Shown in pieces: positions 1-8,680 of a stretch of 64,000 nucleotides of DNA. Numbering within the stretch: position 1 is the stretch's first letter; each line of letters begins with the position of its first letter. The stretch is from assembly GCF_047250365.1 (NCBI RefSeq), contig NZ_JBLBVL010000020.1:10577-74576 (forward strand), read 5' to 3'. The notes under the pieces were generated by a model. The model searched no databases. It was not told the DNA's origin and saw only the letters and a list, made by a program, of their open reading frames with translations. This DNA is from Thaumasiovibrio sp047250365 (GTDB lineage: Bacteria > Pseudomonadota > Gammaproteobacteria > Enterobacterales > Vibrionaceae). The position numbers were made by a program, and so were the translations under genes.

Positions 1-1
1 C

Positions 2-961
2 ATTTTAAGAAACTACCAACGCCAACAAGAAGCACTGGATGAAGCCGCCCTAAGCCACGATGCAGGACGCTATGGTCACCCAGGTTGGTTACTTAATCTA
101 TTGAAAAAAAGCTACCCAATACAATGGGAAAGCCTTGTTGATGCCAATAACCAAAAGGCTCCAATGTGGCTGCGGGTTAACCGTCAACATCATCATCGTG
201 ATGCCTACCGTGCGTTACTGGATGAGAGCGGTATTGCAACCGATATTCATCCCGAAGCGAGCGATGCCTTACGTCTACTCTCACCTTGCGATGTCACCAC
301 GCTGCCTGGTTTTGATTTAGGGTGGGTCTCCGTTCAAGATGCTGCTGCCCAACTCGCGGTCGACTATTTACGTCCACAAGCAGGTGAGCTGATCCTTGAC
401 TGTTGTGCCGCTCCGGGCGGTAAAACGGTCCATATCCTCGAGCGTCAACCTGATGCCAATGTTGTTGCGGTCGATGCGGATCCAGCCCGTCTTAAACGCG
501 TCTATGAAAACCTCGAGCGCTTAAACGTCAATGCGGATGTGAAATGTGGTGATGCACGTACGCCTGAGGCCTGGTGGCAAGGTGAACAGTTTGATCGCAT
601 TCTATTAGATGCGCCATGCTCAGCCACTGGCGTTATTCGCCGCCACCCCGACATCAAATGGCTACGCCGAGCAGACGACATTGCGGCACTGACCGAGCTA
701 CAAAGTGAAATCTTTGATGCAATGTGGCAACAGTTAAAACCTGGCGGTACCTTGGTCTATGCCACGTGCTCAGTAACGCAACAAGAGAACGTCGACCAAG
801 TGAGTGCCTTCTTAGCGAGAACTAAGGATGCAGAATTAGTACCAAGTACACAGTTGTCTATTGATAATGGCAGCAGTACGCTACCGGGAAGACAGATTCT
901 GCCTGGCGAAGAGGCTATGGATGGGTTTTACTATGCAGTGTTAACCAAACAACCAGCATAA
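2..961 (+). CDS. rsmB: 16S rRNA m5C967 methyltransferase RsmB (3' part)
   Basis: This is the C-terminal 319 codons of a gene whose start lies before the window; the frame is open from base 2 with no stop. RsmB methylates C967 of 16S rRNA using S-adenosylmethionine. The SAM-binding loop is visible as LDCCAAPGGKT, followed by the DAPCSATG motif containing a catalytic cysteine and the second cysteine in YATCSV. The upstream codons read HPGWLLNLLKK, typical of the RsmB linker, so an internal TTG start near 101 is not real. The E. coli protein is about 429 residues, so roughly a quarter is missing here. It precedes trkA, as in Vibrio and E. coli. Confidence 0.96.
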   Translation: MLRNYQRQQEALDEAALSHDAGRYGHPGWLLNLLKKSYPIQWESLVDANNQKAPMWLRVNRQHHHRDAYRALLDESGIATDIHPEASDALRLLSPCDVTTLPGFDLGWVSVQDAAAQLAVDYLRPQAGELILDCCAAPGGKTVHILERQPDANVVAVDADPARLKRVYENLERLNVNADVKCGDARTPEAWWQGEQFDRILLDAPCSATGVIRRHPDIKWLRRADDIAALTELQSEIFDAMWQQLKPGGTLVYATCSVTQQENVDQVSAFLARTKDAELVPSTQLSIDNGSSTLPGRQILPGEEAMDGFYYAVLTKQPA

Positions 962-970
962 CCCTGAACC

Positions 971-1006
971 GTTGGCTCGGTGTTCATCATCCGTCACTGA
1001 GCCAAC
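971..1006 (+). other. Strong stem-loop between rsmB and trkA
   Basis: GTTGGCTC at 971-978 pairs perfectly with GAGCCAAC at 999-1006, and the helix extends inward by four more pairs including one G-U. No T-run follows, so it is not a standard terminator. A TATAAT hexamer starts at 1008, immediately after the stem, and might be a -10 element for trkA. Role unknown: an mRNA-stability or processing structure is possible. Confidence 0.5.
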
Positions 1007-1053
1007 CTATAATCATCAAGGCGCCCGCAAGGACGCATTAAGCAGGACTAACG

Positions 1054-2430
1054 ATGAAAATCATTATTCTTGGTGCCGGACAGGTCGGCGGCTCGTTAGC
1101 TGAAAACCTCAGCGGCGAAAACAACGACATCACCATCGTCGACAAAGATGGTGAGCACCTGCGTGACTTGCAAGACAAATATGATCTGCGCGTTGTACAG
1201 GGATATGCGAGCCACCCCAAAACACTGCGTGAAGCGGGAGCACAAGATGCAGACATGCTGGTTGCCGTCACCAACTCAGACGAAACCAACATGATTGCCT
1301 GTCAAATTGCCTTTTCGCTGTTTAATACCCCCAACCGTGTGGCACGCATTCGCTCACCTGAGTATCTCCGTGAAAAAGAAAACTTATTCCAAACCGATGC
1401 CGTACCCGTTGATCACCTTATCGCACCAGAAGAGTTAGTAACTGAATATATCCAGCGCTTAATTGATTATCCCGGCGCACTGCAGGTGGTTGAGTTTGCT
1501 GATAACCGAGTCGGATTGGTGGCTGTCAAAGCCTATTATGGCGGACCGTTAGTCGGCAACGCATTATCAGCGCTGCGTGAACACATGCCACATATCGACA
1601 CTCGAGTAGCGGCAATTTTCCGTCAAGGCAAACCGATTCGTCCTCAAGGTACCACCATTATCGAAGCCGATGATGAAGTGTTCTTTGTCGCGGCTAGCCA
1701 CCATATTCGCGCGGTGATCAGTGAGCTACAGCGTCTGGAAAAGCCCTATAAACGCTTAATGATTGTAGGGGGAGGGAATATTGGTGCTGGCCTTGCTCGA
1801 CGCCTAGAGCAGCACTACAGCGTCAAACTGATTGAGCGCAACCAATCTCGAGCGGAGCGTCTGTCAGAGATGCTGGAAAATACCATCGTCTTTTGTGGTG
1901 ATGCTTCAGATCAAGAGCTTCTTAGCGAAGAGCACATTGATCAAGTCGACGTCTTTATCGCGGTTACCAATGATGATGAAGCCAACATCATGTCCGCCAT
2001 GCTGGCCAAACGTATGGGCGCCAAAAAGGTCATGGTGCTGATTCAGCGAGGGGCGTATGTCGACTTGGTCCAAGGCGGCACGATTGATATTGCCGTATCA
2101 CCGCAACAAGCGACAATTTCAGCCTTGCTAACCCATGTACGTAAAGCGGATATCGTCAATGTATCCTCCCTGCGTCGCGGCGCTGCAGAGGCCATTGAAG
2201 CCATTGCACACGGTGATGAAAGCACCTCAAAAGTTGTTGGACGTGCTATCGGTGAAATCAAACTGCCTCCTGGTACGACAATTGGTGCCATTGTTCGCCA
2301 CGAAGAGGTACTGATCGCCCATGACAACATCATTATTGAACAAGATGATCATGTGGTGATGTTCCTCGTCGATAAAAAATACATCCCTGATGTAGAGCGC
2401 TTATTCCAACCAAGTCCGTTTTTCCTCTAA
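1054..2430 (+). CDS. trkA: Trk potassium uptake regulatory protein TrkA
   Basis: TrkA is the peripheral cytoplasmic NAD(H)/nucleotide-binding subunit that gates the TrkH potassium channel. The 458-residue protein matches the usual length and carries two RCK units: an N-terminal Rossmann motif GAGQVGGSLAENL near residue 6 and a second one GGGNIGAGLARRL near residue 238, each followed by an RCK-C domain. It starts with ATG after the leader AAGCAGGACTAACG. The stop is only four bases before the trkH start, so the two are almost certainly co-transcribed and translated together. Confidence 0.98.
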   Translation: MKIIILGAGQVGGSLAENLSGENNDITIVDKDGEHLRDLQDKYDLRVVQGYASHPKTLREAGAQDADMLVAVTNSDETNMIACQIAFSLFNTPNRVARIRSPEYLREKENLFQTDAVPVDHLIAPEELVTEYIQRLIDYPGALQVVEFADNRVGLVAVKAYYGGPLVGNALSALREHMPHIDTRVAAIFRQGKPIRPQGTTIIEADDEVFFVAASHHIRAVISELQRLEKPYKRLMIVGGGNIGAGLARRLEQHYSVKLIERNQSRAERLSEMLENTIVFCGDASDQELLSEEHIDQVDVFIAVTNDDEANIMSAMLAKRMGAKKVMVLIQRGAYVDLVQGGTIDIAVSPQQATISALLTHVRKADIVNVSSLRRGAAEAIEAIAHGDESTSKVVGRAIGEIKLPPGTTIGAIVRHEEVLIAHDNIIIEQDDHVVMFLVDKKYIPDVERLFQPSPFFL

Positions 2431-2434
2431 ATCG

Positions 2435-3886
2435 ATGCTGCTACTCAATACCCCTGCCATTCTATTTGTTATAGGGCTAGTGTTATCCAAACTAGCCCTA
2501 TTTATGTACATTCCTGCCATCGTGGCATTCGTTACCGCAAGTCATGGTTTTTGGGAGTTCGGCACTGCCATTATAATTACCCATAGTTGCGCCTTTGGCT
2601 TGCTAGCTTATGGTCGACGTAACACTTTCCAACTTGGGGTGCGGGACATGTTCCTGATCACCACACTTGTCTGGGGAATTGCCAGTGCCTTTGCTGCGCT
2701 TCCCTTTGTGTTTATCAACCATATTAGCTTTAGTGATGCCTATTTTGAGACCATGTCAGGGCTAACCACAACAGGATCAACGGTCTTGAGTGGGCTCGAT
2801 GACATGGCACCGAGCATCTTATTGTGGCGTTCACTGTTGCAGTGGTTAGGGGGTATCGGCTTTATTGTGATGGGAGTGGCTATCTTGCCAATGCTAAATG
2901 TTGGCGGCATGCGATTGTTCCAGACGGAGTCCTCTGACTGGTCGGAAAAAAGTGCGCCACGCACAAAGCAAGTGGCCCTGCATATTGTGCAAGTGTATGT
3001 CAGCTTATCCATGCTATGCATTATGGGTTACCTTGCTGCTGGAATGGATCTTTTTGACGCCATCAACCATGCACTAACCACCATCTCAACTGGCGGCTAC
3101 TCTACCTCAGATAGCTCAATGAATGGCTTTAGCACGTTAGCACACTGGAATGCGATTGTGTTTATGTTTGCCGGTGGGTTACCTTTTTTACTGTTTGTAC
3201 GCGCATTGAAAAGAAAAACATGGCAACCCCTATGGGCTGATGCACAAGTGCGTGGCTTTGCCAAACTCACTCTCTTTGTCAGTGCGATTGTGGCGGTGAG
3301 TTTACATTACCAAAATCATTATCAATGGCTAGATGCACTCCGGGTTGGTCTGTTTAATGTTGTCTCGGTTATGACCACCACGGGCTTTGGGCTTGGAGAT
3401 TTTACGCATTGGGGGCCAGCAATGAGTGTCGTGTTTGCCTTTTTAATGCTCACGGGGGCTTGCTCTGGATCGACATCTGGGGGAGTAAAACTATTCCGAT
3501 TTCAAGTCGCTATCGCGCTATTCAATAAGCACATGATGCAACTGATCCATCCTTCCGGTATGTTTATTCAACGCTACAATGGTGCCAAAGTAACAGAGAG
3601 TATTGTGCGTTCGGTCATTGCCTTTGCTCTGGTCTTTTTTGTCACTGTCTTGGTTACGGCCTTGCTGCTGGCGATATTAGGGCTTGATGCCACCACGAGC
3701 CTATCCGGCGCCATTACCGCTGTAGCCAACGTTGGCCCAGGGATAGGATCGACGATAGGCCCGAGTGGTAATTTTGCCTCTCTGCCAGCCATGGCGAAAT
3801 GGATTCTCAGTGTTGCCATGCTAATGGGACGGTTAGAGATAATTACTGTACTGGTACTGTTTTACCCTGCCTATTGGCGCAGCTAA
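2435..3886 (+). CDS. trkH: Trk potassium transporter membrane subunit TrkH (copy 1)
   Basis: This is an integral inner-membrane K+ (possibly Na+-dependent) channel subunit of 483 residues, built as four membrane-pore-membrane repeats. The first selectivity-filter loop is visible as SGLTTTGSTVLSGLD near residue 110, and later loops read STGGYST, TTTGFG and NVGPGIG. The C-terminus ends AYWRS, as in other TrkH proteins. It sits directly behind trkA in an apparent operon. A second, divergent trkH lies at 61.8 kb, so this organism encodes at least two membrane subunits, presumably sharing one TrkA. Confidence 0.96.
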   Translation: MLLLNTPAILFVIGLVLSKLALFMYIPAIVAFVTASHGFWEFGTAIIITHSCAFGLLAYGRRNTFQLGVRDMFLITTLVWGIASAFAALPFVFINHISFSDAYFETMSGLTTTGSTVLSGLDDMAPSILLWRSLLQWLGGIGFIVMGVAILPMLNVGGMRLFQTESSDWSEKSAPRTKQVALHIVQVYVSLSMLCIMGYLAAGMDLFDAINHALTTISTGGYSTSDSSMNGFSTLAHWNAIVFMFAGGLPFLLFVRALKRKTWQPLWADAQVRGFAKLTLFVSAIVAVSLHYQNHYQWLDALRVGLFNVVSVMTTTGFGLGDFTHWGPAMSVVFAFLMLTGACSGSTSGGVKLFRFQVAIALFNKHMMQLIHPSGMFIQRYNGAKVTESIVRSVIAFALVFFVTVLVTALLLAILGLDATTSLSGAITAVANVGPGIGSTIGPSGNFASLPAMAKWILSVAMLMGRLEIITVLVLFYPAYWRS

Positions 3887-3922
3887 CATCGATCACGTCA
3901 TACTGGATACAGTAAGGTGTTG

Positions 3923-4576
3923 TTAAATGACAGCCACATAACCATAAATAGCGGCGAAATGACACGCCGTGCCTGCTAAGACAAACAGGTGCCAAATGGC
4001 ATGATTAAAGGGGATCTGTTTCATCACATAAAACACCACCCCTGCCGAATAGGTTAACCCGCCAGCAGCCAACAATAGCATGCCGCTGCCCTCCAACGTT
4101 TGACTCAATGGATATAACGCCACGACCGACAGCCATCCCATCATCAAATAAACCGCCAAAGAGAGACGCTTAAAGCGATGGACAAACTTCACCTTAAAAA
4201 CAATCCCTGCTATCGCAATGCCCCAGATCAGCACCATTAAACCCATCGCCCAAGGCGTGCGAAGGCTCATCAACATAAAGGGGGTATATGTCCCTGCAAT
4301 CAATAGATAAATGGCGCAGTGATCAAATGTCTTCAACCAACGTCTTGCTTGCTGAAAAGGGATGGCATGATATAGCGTTGATGCGAGATAGAGGACAATA
4401 ATGCTGCTGCCATAAATCACAAAACTCATCAGAGATAATGCGTCCCCTTCGAGCATAATGGCCTTATTTAACAGCAAACCTAAGCCAACGATGCCAAATA
4501 ACACCCCTACGCCATGCGTAATACTGTTCGCGACCTCTTCAGCGATTGAGTAACTCGGTAATGCGTGCTTTCCCAC
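3923..4576 (-). CDS. trhA: Hemolysin III family membrane protein TrhA (YqfA)
   Basis: A 217-residue, seven-helix membrane protein of the PAQR/hemolysin III family; the E. coli homologue YqfA/TrhA is implicated in membrane energetics and unsaturated fatty acid homeostasis, not in proven haemolysis. Family landmarks are SIAEEVANSITHGVG near the N-terminus, ASTLYHA, FDHCAIYLLIAGTYTPF, and FNHAIWHLFVLAGTACHF near the C-terminus, with conserved histidines and aspartate that bind metal in the family. The start is GTG at 4576; no better in-frame ATG exists. It converges with trkH with a gap of 36 bases. Confidence 0.95.
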   Translation of the reverse strand: MGKHALPSYSIAEEVANSITHGVGVLFGIVGLGLLLNKAIMLEGDALSLMSFVIYGSSIIVLYLASTLYHAIPFQQARRWLKTFDHCAIYLLIAGTYTPFMLMSLRTPWAMGLMVLIWGIAIAGIVFKVKFVHRFKRLSLAVYLMMGWLSVVALYPLSQTLEGSGMLLLAAGGLTYSAGVVFYVMKQIPFNHAIWHLFVLAGTACHFAAIYGYVAVI

Positions 4577-5070
4577 TGATCATTTCTCACTAATAAACTA
4601 ACATCCTGTACAGTATGACATATTTAAGCGCACATGTGTAAGCTGAAATATGTCACACGAAAAAGTGTAATAAACAGATCGACTTAGCATAAAATTGCTG
4701 CTAAATTGCGCACAAAATTCGCGCTCACAGGCTGGACGGTTAGCCAGTAAGAGGCCTGTATAGCGTTTGTTTTATTCGCTAGGGAATGCCTGTATAGAGT
4801 TACTTCATCAATGCTTGCAACTACTCCCCGGTACATGCCGACGCCACGTAGCCCATCTCGTGCTCGTCCATCCAGTTTTGCTCCTCGCTTTGTTCCAACC
4901 AAACCGAGCCAGCAAACAGATTAAGCCTGTACTTGGTATCGAGCAGTGCCCAGTGCACTGCTTTTTCATCTCTTTGTTCCTGCTTTTCTATTACCTTTCT
5001 CCGACGATTTTGTTACCTTAGGCAGATAAAAAACACAATGATTTAACTTCAGCCTAAAAAGAGATTTACT
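4577..5070. other. 494-bp gap with inverted repeats and a lone terminator
   Basis: There is no convincing protein gene here. The trhA side holds a 10-bp inverted repeat TGACATATTT (4616-4625)/AAATATGTCA (4646-4655) around a CACATGTG palindrome. The middle holds the direct repeat GCCTGTATAG at 4754-4763 and 4788-4797, flanking a TAGCG/CGCTA stem. A terminator-like hairpin on the + strand at 4943-4966 has no gene in front of it, so an unrecognised small RNA is possible. The yihD promoter must lie near 5000-5060. Confidence 0.5.
4943..4966 (+). terminator. Orphan Rho-independent terminator-like hairpin
   Basis: GCAGTGC (4943-4949) pairs with GCACTGC (4955-4961) across a five-base loop and is followed by five T. 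No recognised + strand gene precedes it within the gap, and yihD starts about 105 bases downstream. It could end a small RNA starting in 4660-4800. Confidence 0.5.
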
Positions 5071-5337
5071 ATGCAATGTCATCGAATCAATGAACTGATC
5101 GAACTCCTTCAACCGGAGTGGCACAAACACAATGAGCTAAACCTCGCCGCATTTTTAACTTTACTCGCCAAAGAAGCTGGCTATGACGGTAAGTTGGCCG
5201 ACCTTACGGACGACGTCCTGATTTACCACCTTAAGATGCGTAATAGCGATGACAAAGCCATGATTCCTGGCTTAGCCAAAGATTGTGAGACCGACTTCAA
5301 AACCGCTCTACTCAAAGCACGTGGTGTTATCGACTAA
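5071..5337 (+). CDS. yihD: YihD family protein (DUF1040)
   Basis: A small 88-residue cytoplasmic protein that aligns along its whole length with E. coli YihD: the segments LNELIELLQP-like, LADLTDDVLIYHLKMR and PGLAKDCETDFKTALL(K/R)ARGVI are conserved. Its molecular function is not established. In E. coli yihD also lies immediately before srkA and dsbA, so the neighbourhood supports the assignment even though ccoG intervenes here. The leader CCTAAAAAGAGATTTACT places a weak ribosome-binding site before the ATG. Confidence 0.95.
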   Translation: MQCHRINELIELLQPEWHKHNELNLAAFLTLLAKEAGYDGKLADLTDDVLIYHLKMRNSDDKAMIPGLAKDCETDFKTALLKARGVID

Positions 5338-5344
5338 CCTTTAA

Positions 5345-5366
5345 GGCTGGTGATAAATCACCAGCC
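5345..5366. other. Perfect 10-bp palindromic stem-loop after yihD
   Basis: GGCTGGTGAT (5345-5354) and ATCACCAGCC (5357-5366) are exact reverse complements with two bases between. There is no T-run, so it is an imperfect terminator at best; it may stabilise the yihD mRNA 3' end or be an operator. Confidence 0.5.
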
Positions 5367-5480
5367 ACCTCTCGCATCCTCAAGACCACGCAACTCTCTG
5401 CACAGTTTATGCGCTTGTTATCAAAATGCTACAGAAACATTGGTTATAATCAGCGTAGTGTATGATGACAGAGAAAAAGC

Positions 5481-6902
5481 ATGAGCAAGGAACGCACCAA
5501 ACCACACGCCAGAGATACAGCGAACGCCAGCGTTCATAAAAACAACCAAGATCGCTTCAATCCTTCAAAGCGAATCTATGTCAGGGCCATGCAAGGGCGC
5601 TTTCAACGCTTGCGGCGCCATATGGGCTGGTTCTTCATGTTGCTTTTCTTAGGAACCCCGTGGTGGTCATATCAAGGCCGTCAGGCCATCTTGTTAGATA
5701 TTGCGAGCCAACAGTATCACTTCTTTAGTCTGACCCTATGGCCACAAGATCTCACCTTGCTGGCACTGATTTTTATGATTGCCGCCTTTGGGCTCTTTTT
5801 TGCCACCACTTTCTTTGGTCGCGTCTGGTGCGGGTATCTCTGCCCACAAACCGTGTGGACCTTTATCTATATCTGGTGCGAAGAGAAGCTGGAAGGCAAT
5901 GCGAATAAACGGCGAAAACAAGACAGCCAACCACTAACCGCCAACTTAATTCGACGCAAAGCATTAAAGCACCTTGCATGGATAGCCATCGCCTTAGTAA
6001 CCGCGCTTAGCTTTGTCGGCTATTTTGTCCCCATTAGACACTTGGTGATTGACTTTTTCACCCTCAGTAGCAGTTTTGCCAGTACCTTCTGGATCCTTTT
6101 TTTCACTCTGTGTACCTATGCCAATGCGGGCTGGATGCGTTCAATTGTCTGTCTGCATATGTGCCCCTATGCCCGCTTTCAATCTGCCATGTTTGACCGA
6201 GATACGTTTATTGTCGGTTACGAGCCTGAGCGAGGTGAGCCTCGTGGACCTCGCTCACGAAAAACCGATCATCGACAGCAAGGCCTTGGCGATTGCATTG
6301 ATTGCGACCTATGCGTTCAAGTCTGTCCCACGGGGATAGATATACGTGATGGCTTACAGTATGAATGCATCAACTGTGGGGCATGCGTCGATGCATGCGA
6401 TCAAACAATGACACGAATGGGCTATCCAACAGGCCTAATTAGCTATACCACAGAGCACAAACTCGCGGGTAAAAAGACCGATATTCTGCGCCCCAAATTA
6501 GTCGGGTATGGTATTGTCATCTTGGCGATGATAGGGCTCTTTTTGTATAGCCTAACCACAGTCGAAAACATGGGCTTAGATGTGCTTCGAGATCGCAATC
6601 AGCTATTTAAAGTTAATCAGGACGGGGTTATCGAGAACACATACACCTTGAAAGTTCTCAACAAAAGCCAACAAACGCAACGCTACCACCTCGGCGTGAA
6701 AGGCCCAGTTAACATCGCTTGGCATGGACCACAACAACTCAGCGTGGCAGCAGGCGGAGTTGCCAATGTTCCGATCAGTTTAGCCGTCGATGCTGACCAG
6801 CTAGAACAGAGCATTGTCACGATTCGGTTTATTCTCTACAGCGATACCGATCCAACACGCACTCCCATCGAGACCGAAAGCCGCTTTATCAGCGGCCTAT
6901 AG
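5481..6902 (+). CDS. ccoG: Cytochrome c oxidase accessory protein CcoG (RdxA/FixG family)
   Basis: A 473-residue membrane iron-sulfur protein needed for assembling the cbb3-type cytochrome c oxidase, where it is proposed to reduce copper for CcoN. It has a hydrophobic N-terminal half with several membrane segments, a conserved GRVWCGYLCPQTVW motif, the ICLHMCPYARFQ-like motif VCLHMCPYARFQ, and two ferredoxin cysteine clusters CIDCDLCVQVCP and CINCGACVDACD around residues 275-310. The C-terminus is a periplasmic immunoglobulin-like domain. The ccoNOQP genes are not in this window. In E. coli, which lacks cbb3 oxidase, no such gene separates yihD from srkA. Confidence 0.95.
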   Translation: MSKERTKPHARDTANASVHKNNQDRFNPSKRIYVRAMQGRFQRLRRHMGWFFMLLFLGTPWWSYQGRQAILLDIASQQYHFFSLTLWPQDLTLLALIFMIAAFGLFFATTFFGRVWCGYLCPQTVWTFIYIWCEEKLEGNANKRRKQDSQPLTANLIRRKALKHLAWIAIALVTALSFVGYFVPIRHLVIDFFTLSSSFASTFWILFFTLCTYANAGWMRSIVCLHMCPYARFQSAMFDRDTFIVGYEPERGEPRGPRSRKTDHRQQGLGDCIDCDLCVQVCPTGIDIRDGLQYECINCGACVDACDQTMTRMGYPTGLISYTTEHKLAGKKTDILRPKLVGYGIVILAMIGLFLYSLTTVENMGLDVLRDRNQLFKVNQDGVIENTYTLKVLNKSQQTQRYHLGVKGPVNIAWHGPQQLSVAAGGVANVPISLAVDADQLEQSIVTIRFILYSDTDPTRTPIETESRFISGL

Positions 6903-6913
6903 TCAGCCAATGA

Positions 6914-6936
6914 AAAAGGCGCCGCTTGCGCCTTTT
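6914..6936 (+). terminator. Rho-independent terminator after ccoG
   Basis: AAAAGGCGC (6914-6922) pairs with GCGCCTTTT (6928-6936) across a five-base loop, 12 bases after the ccoG stop. Confidence 0.85.
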
Positions 6937-6990
6937 GCTTTTCTCCCCCCTCAGCTAAGATAGGTTGACCCAAATAAAATGGATATATTC

Positions 6991-7971
6991 ATGTCGTCAT
7001 TCAGTTTTTCTGAACTTACCCCCGATCGCCAACTCGATGCGCTAGATAGCGTTGGCATCCATGCAGAAACCGGCTTGTTGGCTCTCAATAGCTATGAAAA
7101 TCGGGTTTACCAATTTGGCGCAGAAGATGGGCAACGTTACGTCGTAAAGTTTTACCGCCCCCAACGCTGGAGTGATCAACAAATCGAAGAAGAGCATGAA
7201 TTTGCATTAGAAATTGCCGCCGCTGAAGTGCCTCTTATCGCTCCATTAAAACTGAATAACCAGACTTTACATCATCACCAAGGCTATCGCTTTACCCTCT
7301 ATCCCAGTGTTGGAGGGCGCCAGTTTGAAGTCGATAATCTAGAACAATTGGAGTGGGTAGGGCGCTATATGGGCCGCATCCACCAAACGGGAAAAGCAAA
7401 ATGCTTTACCTCACGACCGACCATCGGATTAGATGAGTACCTCTACCAAGCAAGAGAGACATTACACAATATTGACTTCATTCCCGATCATCTGAAAAAT
7501 ACCTTTTTCTCTGATTTAAACTTATTAATCAAAGAGATTGAGTCTCAATGGCACACTGACTGGGCGGCGCTACGTTTACACGGCGATTGCCATCCCGGCA
7601 ATATCCTCTGGCGTGATTCACCGTTATTTGTGGATTTAGATGACGCTCGAAATGGACCTGCCGTGCAAGACCTTTGGATGCTGCTAAGTGGTAGCAGACA
7701 AGATAAACTGGTACAGCTGGATACAGTATTGAACGGTTATGAAGAGTTTTGTCCCTTTGATACACGCCAGTTGCAACTTATTGAGCCTTTACGTGGTCTA
7801 CGTATGGTGCATCATATGGCATGGCTTGCCCGCCGTTGGGAAGACCCCGCATTTCCGCTGGCCTTTCCTTGGTTTGCAGACAACAAATATTGGGAACAGC
7901 AGGTACTCAGCTTTAAAGAGCAAATTTCCGTATTACGCGAGCCACCACTGAGCCTAATGCCACAATGGTAA
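6991..7971 (+). CDS. srkA: Stress response serine/threonine kinase SrkA (RdoA/YihE)
   Basis: A cytoplasmic kinase of the aminoglycoside-phosphotransferase-like fold that, in E. coli, protects cells during envelope and oxidative stress and is controlled by Cpx. Visible motifs are YENRVYQF, the ATP-lysine segment VVKFYRP, the catalytic loop LHGDCHPGNILW and the metal-binding VDLDDARNGP. The likely start is the ATG at 6991 (MSSFSFSEL, 326 residues), matching the family N-terminus; an in-frame ATG at 6979 would add four residues. dsbA begins 44 bases after its stop, as in E. coli where the two are co-transcribed. Confidence 0.96.
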   Translation: MSSFSFSELTPDRQLDALDSVGIHAETGLLALNSYENRVYQFGAEDGQRYVVKFYRPQRWSDQQIEEEHEFALEIAAAEVPLIAPLKLNNQTLHHHQGYRFTLYPSVGGRQFEVDNLEQLEWVGRYMGRIHQTGKAKCFTSRPTIGLDEYLYQARETLHNIDFIPDHLKNTFFSDLNLLIKEIESQWHTDWAALRLHGDCHPGNILWRDSPLFVDLDDARNGPAVQDLWMLLSGSRQDKLVQLDTVLNGYEEFCPFDTRQLQLIEPLRGLRMVHHMAWLARRWEDPAFPLAFPWFADNKYWEQQVLSFKEQISVLREPPLSLMPQW

Positions 7972-8015
7972 ACAACGAATATATAACAATAAGATTTTTT
8001 CAAAAGGAGAGTTTA

Positions 8016-8621
8016 ATGTTTAAAAAGATACTGACCCTACTCGCTGCCGCTAGCATGACGCTATCGGTGCAAGCCGCTAATTTCAAAGAGGGCGCGCACT
8101 ACACTGTGCTATCACAGTTAGATAAGTCATCATCTCCCTTAGTTACTGAGTTCTTCTCATTCTACTGCCCACACTGCTTTCGCTTCGAACCATTAATGAA
8201 GGAAGTGAAAGATAGCTTGCCTGACAATGCTAAATTCCAAAAAAACCATGTCTCTTTCATGGGTGGAAATATGGGCATGTCAATGAGCAAAGCGTACGCA
8301 ACGGCTGTGGCACTAAAAGCCGAAGAGTCAGTTGTTCCTGCACTGTTTCAACGTGTTCACGTTTTAAATACGCCACCACGTAATGAGCAAGAGATTCGAC
8401 AAATTTTTATCGATGAGGGTGTAGAGGCCAGTAAATTCGATGGCGCCTTCAACAGCTTTGCTGTCAACTCAATGGTCAATCGCTATGATAAGCACTTCAC
8501 TGACAGCGGCTTACGCGGCGTACCCGCGATTATCGTTAATAACCAATACCATGTATTAACAAGCGAACTTAGCTCTAACGAAGAGTACATTGAGCTAATT
8601 AACTATTTGCTGACAAAATAG
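8016..8621 (+). CDS. dsbA: Periplasmic thiol:disulfide interchange protein DsbA
   Basis: DsbA introduces disulfide bonds into exported proteins and is reoxidised by DsbB. The 201-residue precursor has a signal peptide (MFKKILTLLAAASMTLSVQA) cleaved before ANFKEG, the active-site CPHC in FYCPHCFRFEP, and the cis-proline loop RGVPAI. The ATG at 8016 follows AAGGAGA with good spacing; a longer frame to 7965 overlapping srkA is not the real start. In Vibrio DsbA (TcpG) is needed for folding of several virulence and envelope proteins. Confidence 0.98.
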   Translation: MFKKILTLLAAASMTLSVQAANFKEGAHYTVLSQLDKSSSPLVTEFFSFYCPHCFRFEPLMKEVKDSLPDNAKFQKNHVSFMGGNMGMSMSKAYATAVALKAEESVVPALFQRVHVLNTPPRNEQEIRQIFIDEGVEASKFDGAFNSFAVNSMVNRYDKHFTDSGLRGVPAIIVNNQYHVLTSELSSNEEYIELINYLLTK

Positions 8622-8645
8622 TATGGCTATCGCATAATAAAAACA

Positions 8646-8666
8646 GGCCCGCAACGGGCCTTTTTT
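8646..8666 (+). terminator. Rho-independent terminator after dsbA
   Basis: GGCCCG (8646-8651) pairs with CGGGCC (8655-8660) over a CAA loop, followed by six T. It separates the srkA-dsbA unit from the DUF523 gene only 15 bases later. Confidence 0.9.
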
Positions 8667-8680
8667 ATTGGGATATAAAC

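Noticed and set aside
4684..5021. Overlapping open frames on both strands in the trhA-yihD gap
   Set aside because: Composition is unusual, no ribosome-binding site, no recognisable family, and frames on both strands overlap; kept only as a possible small-RNA region.
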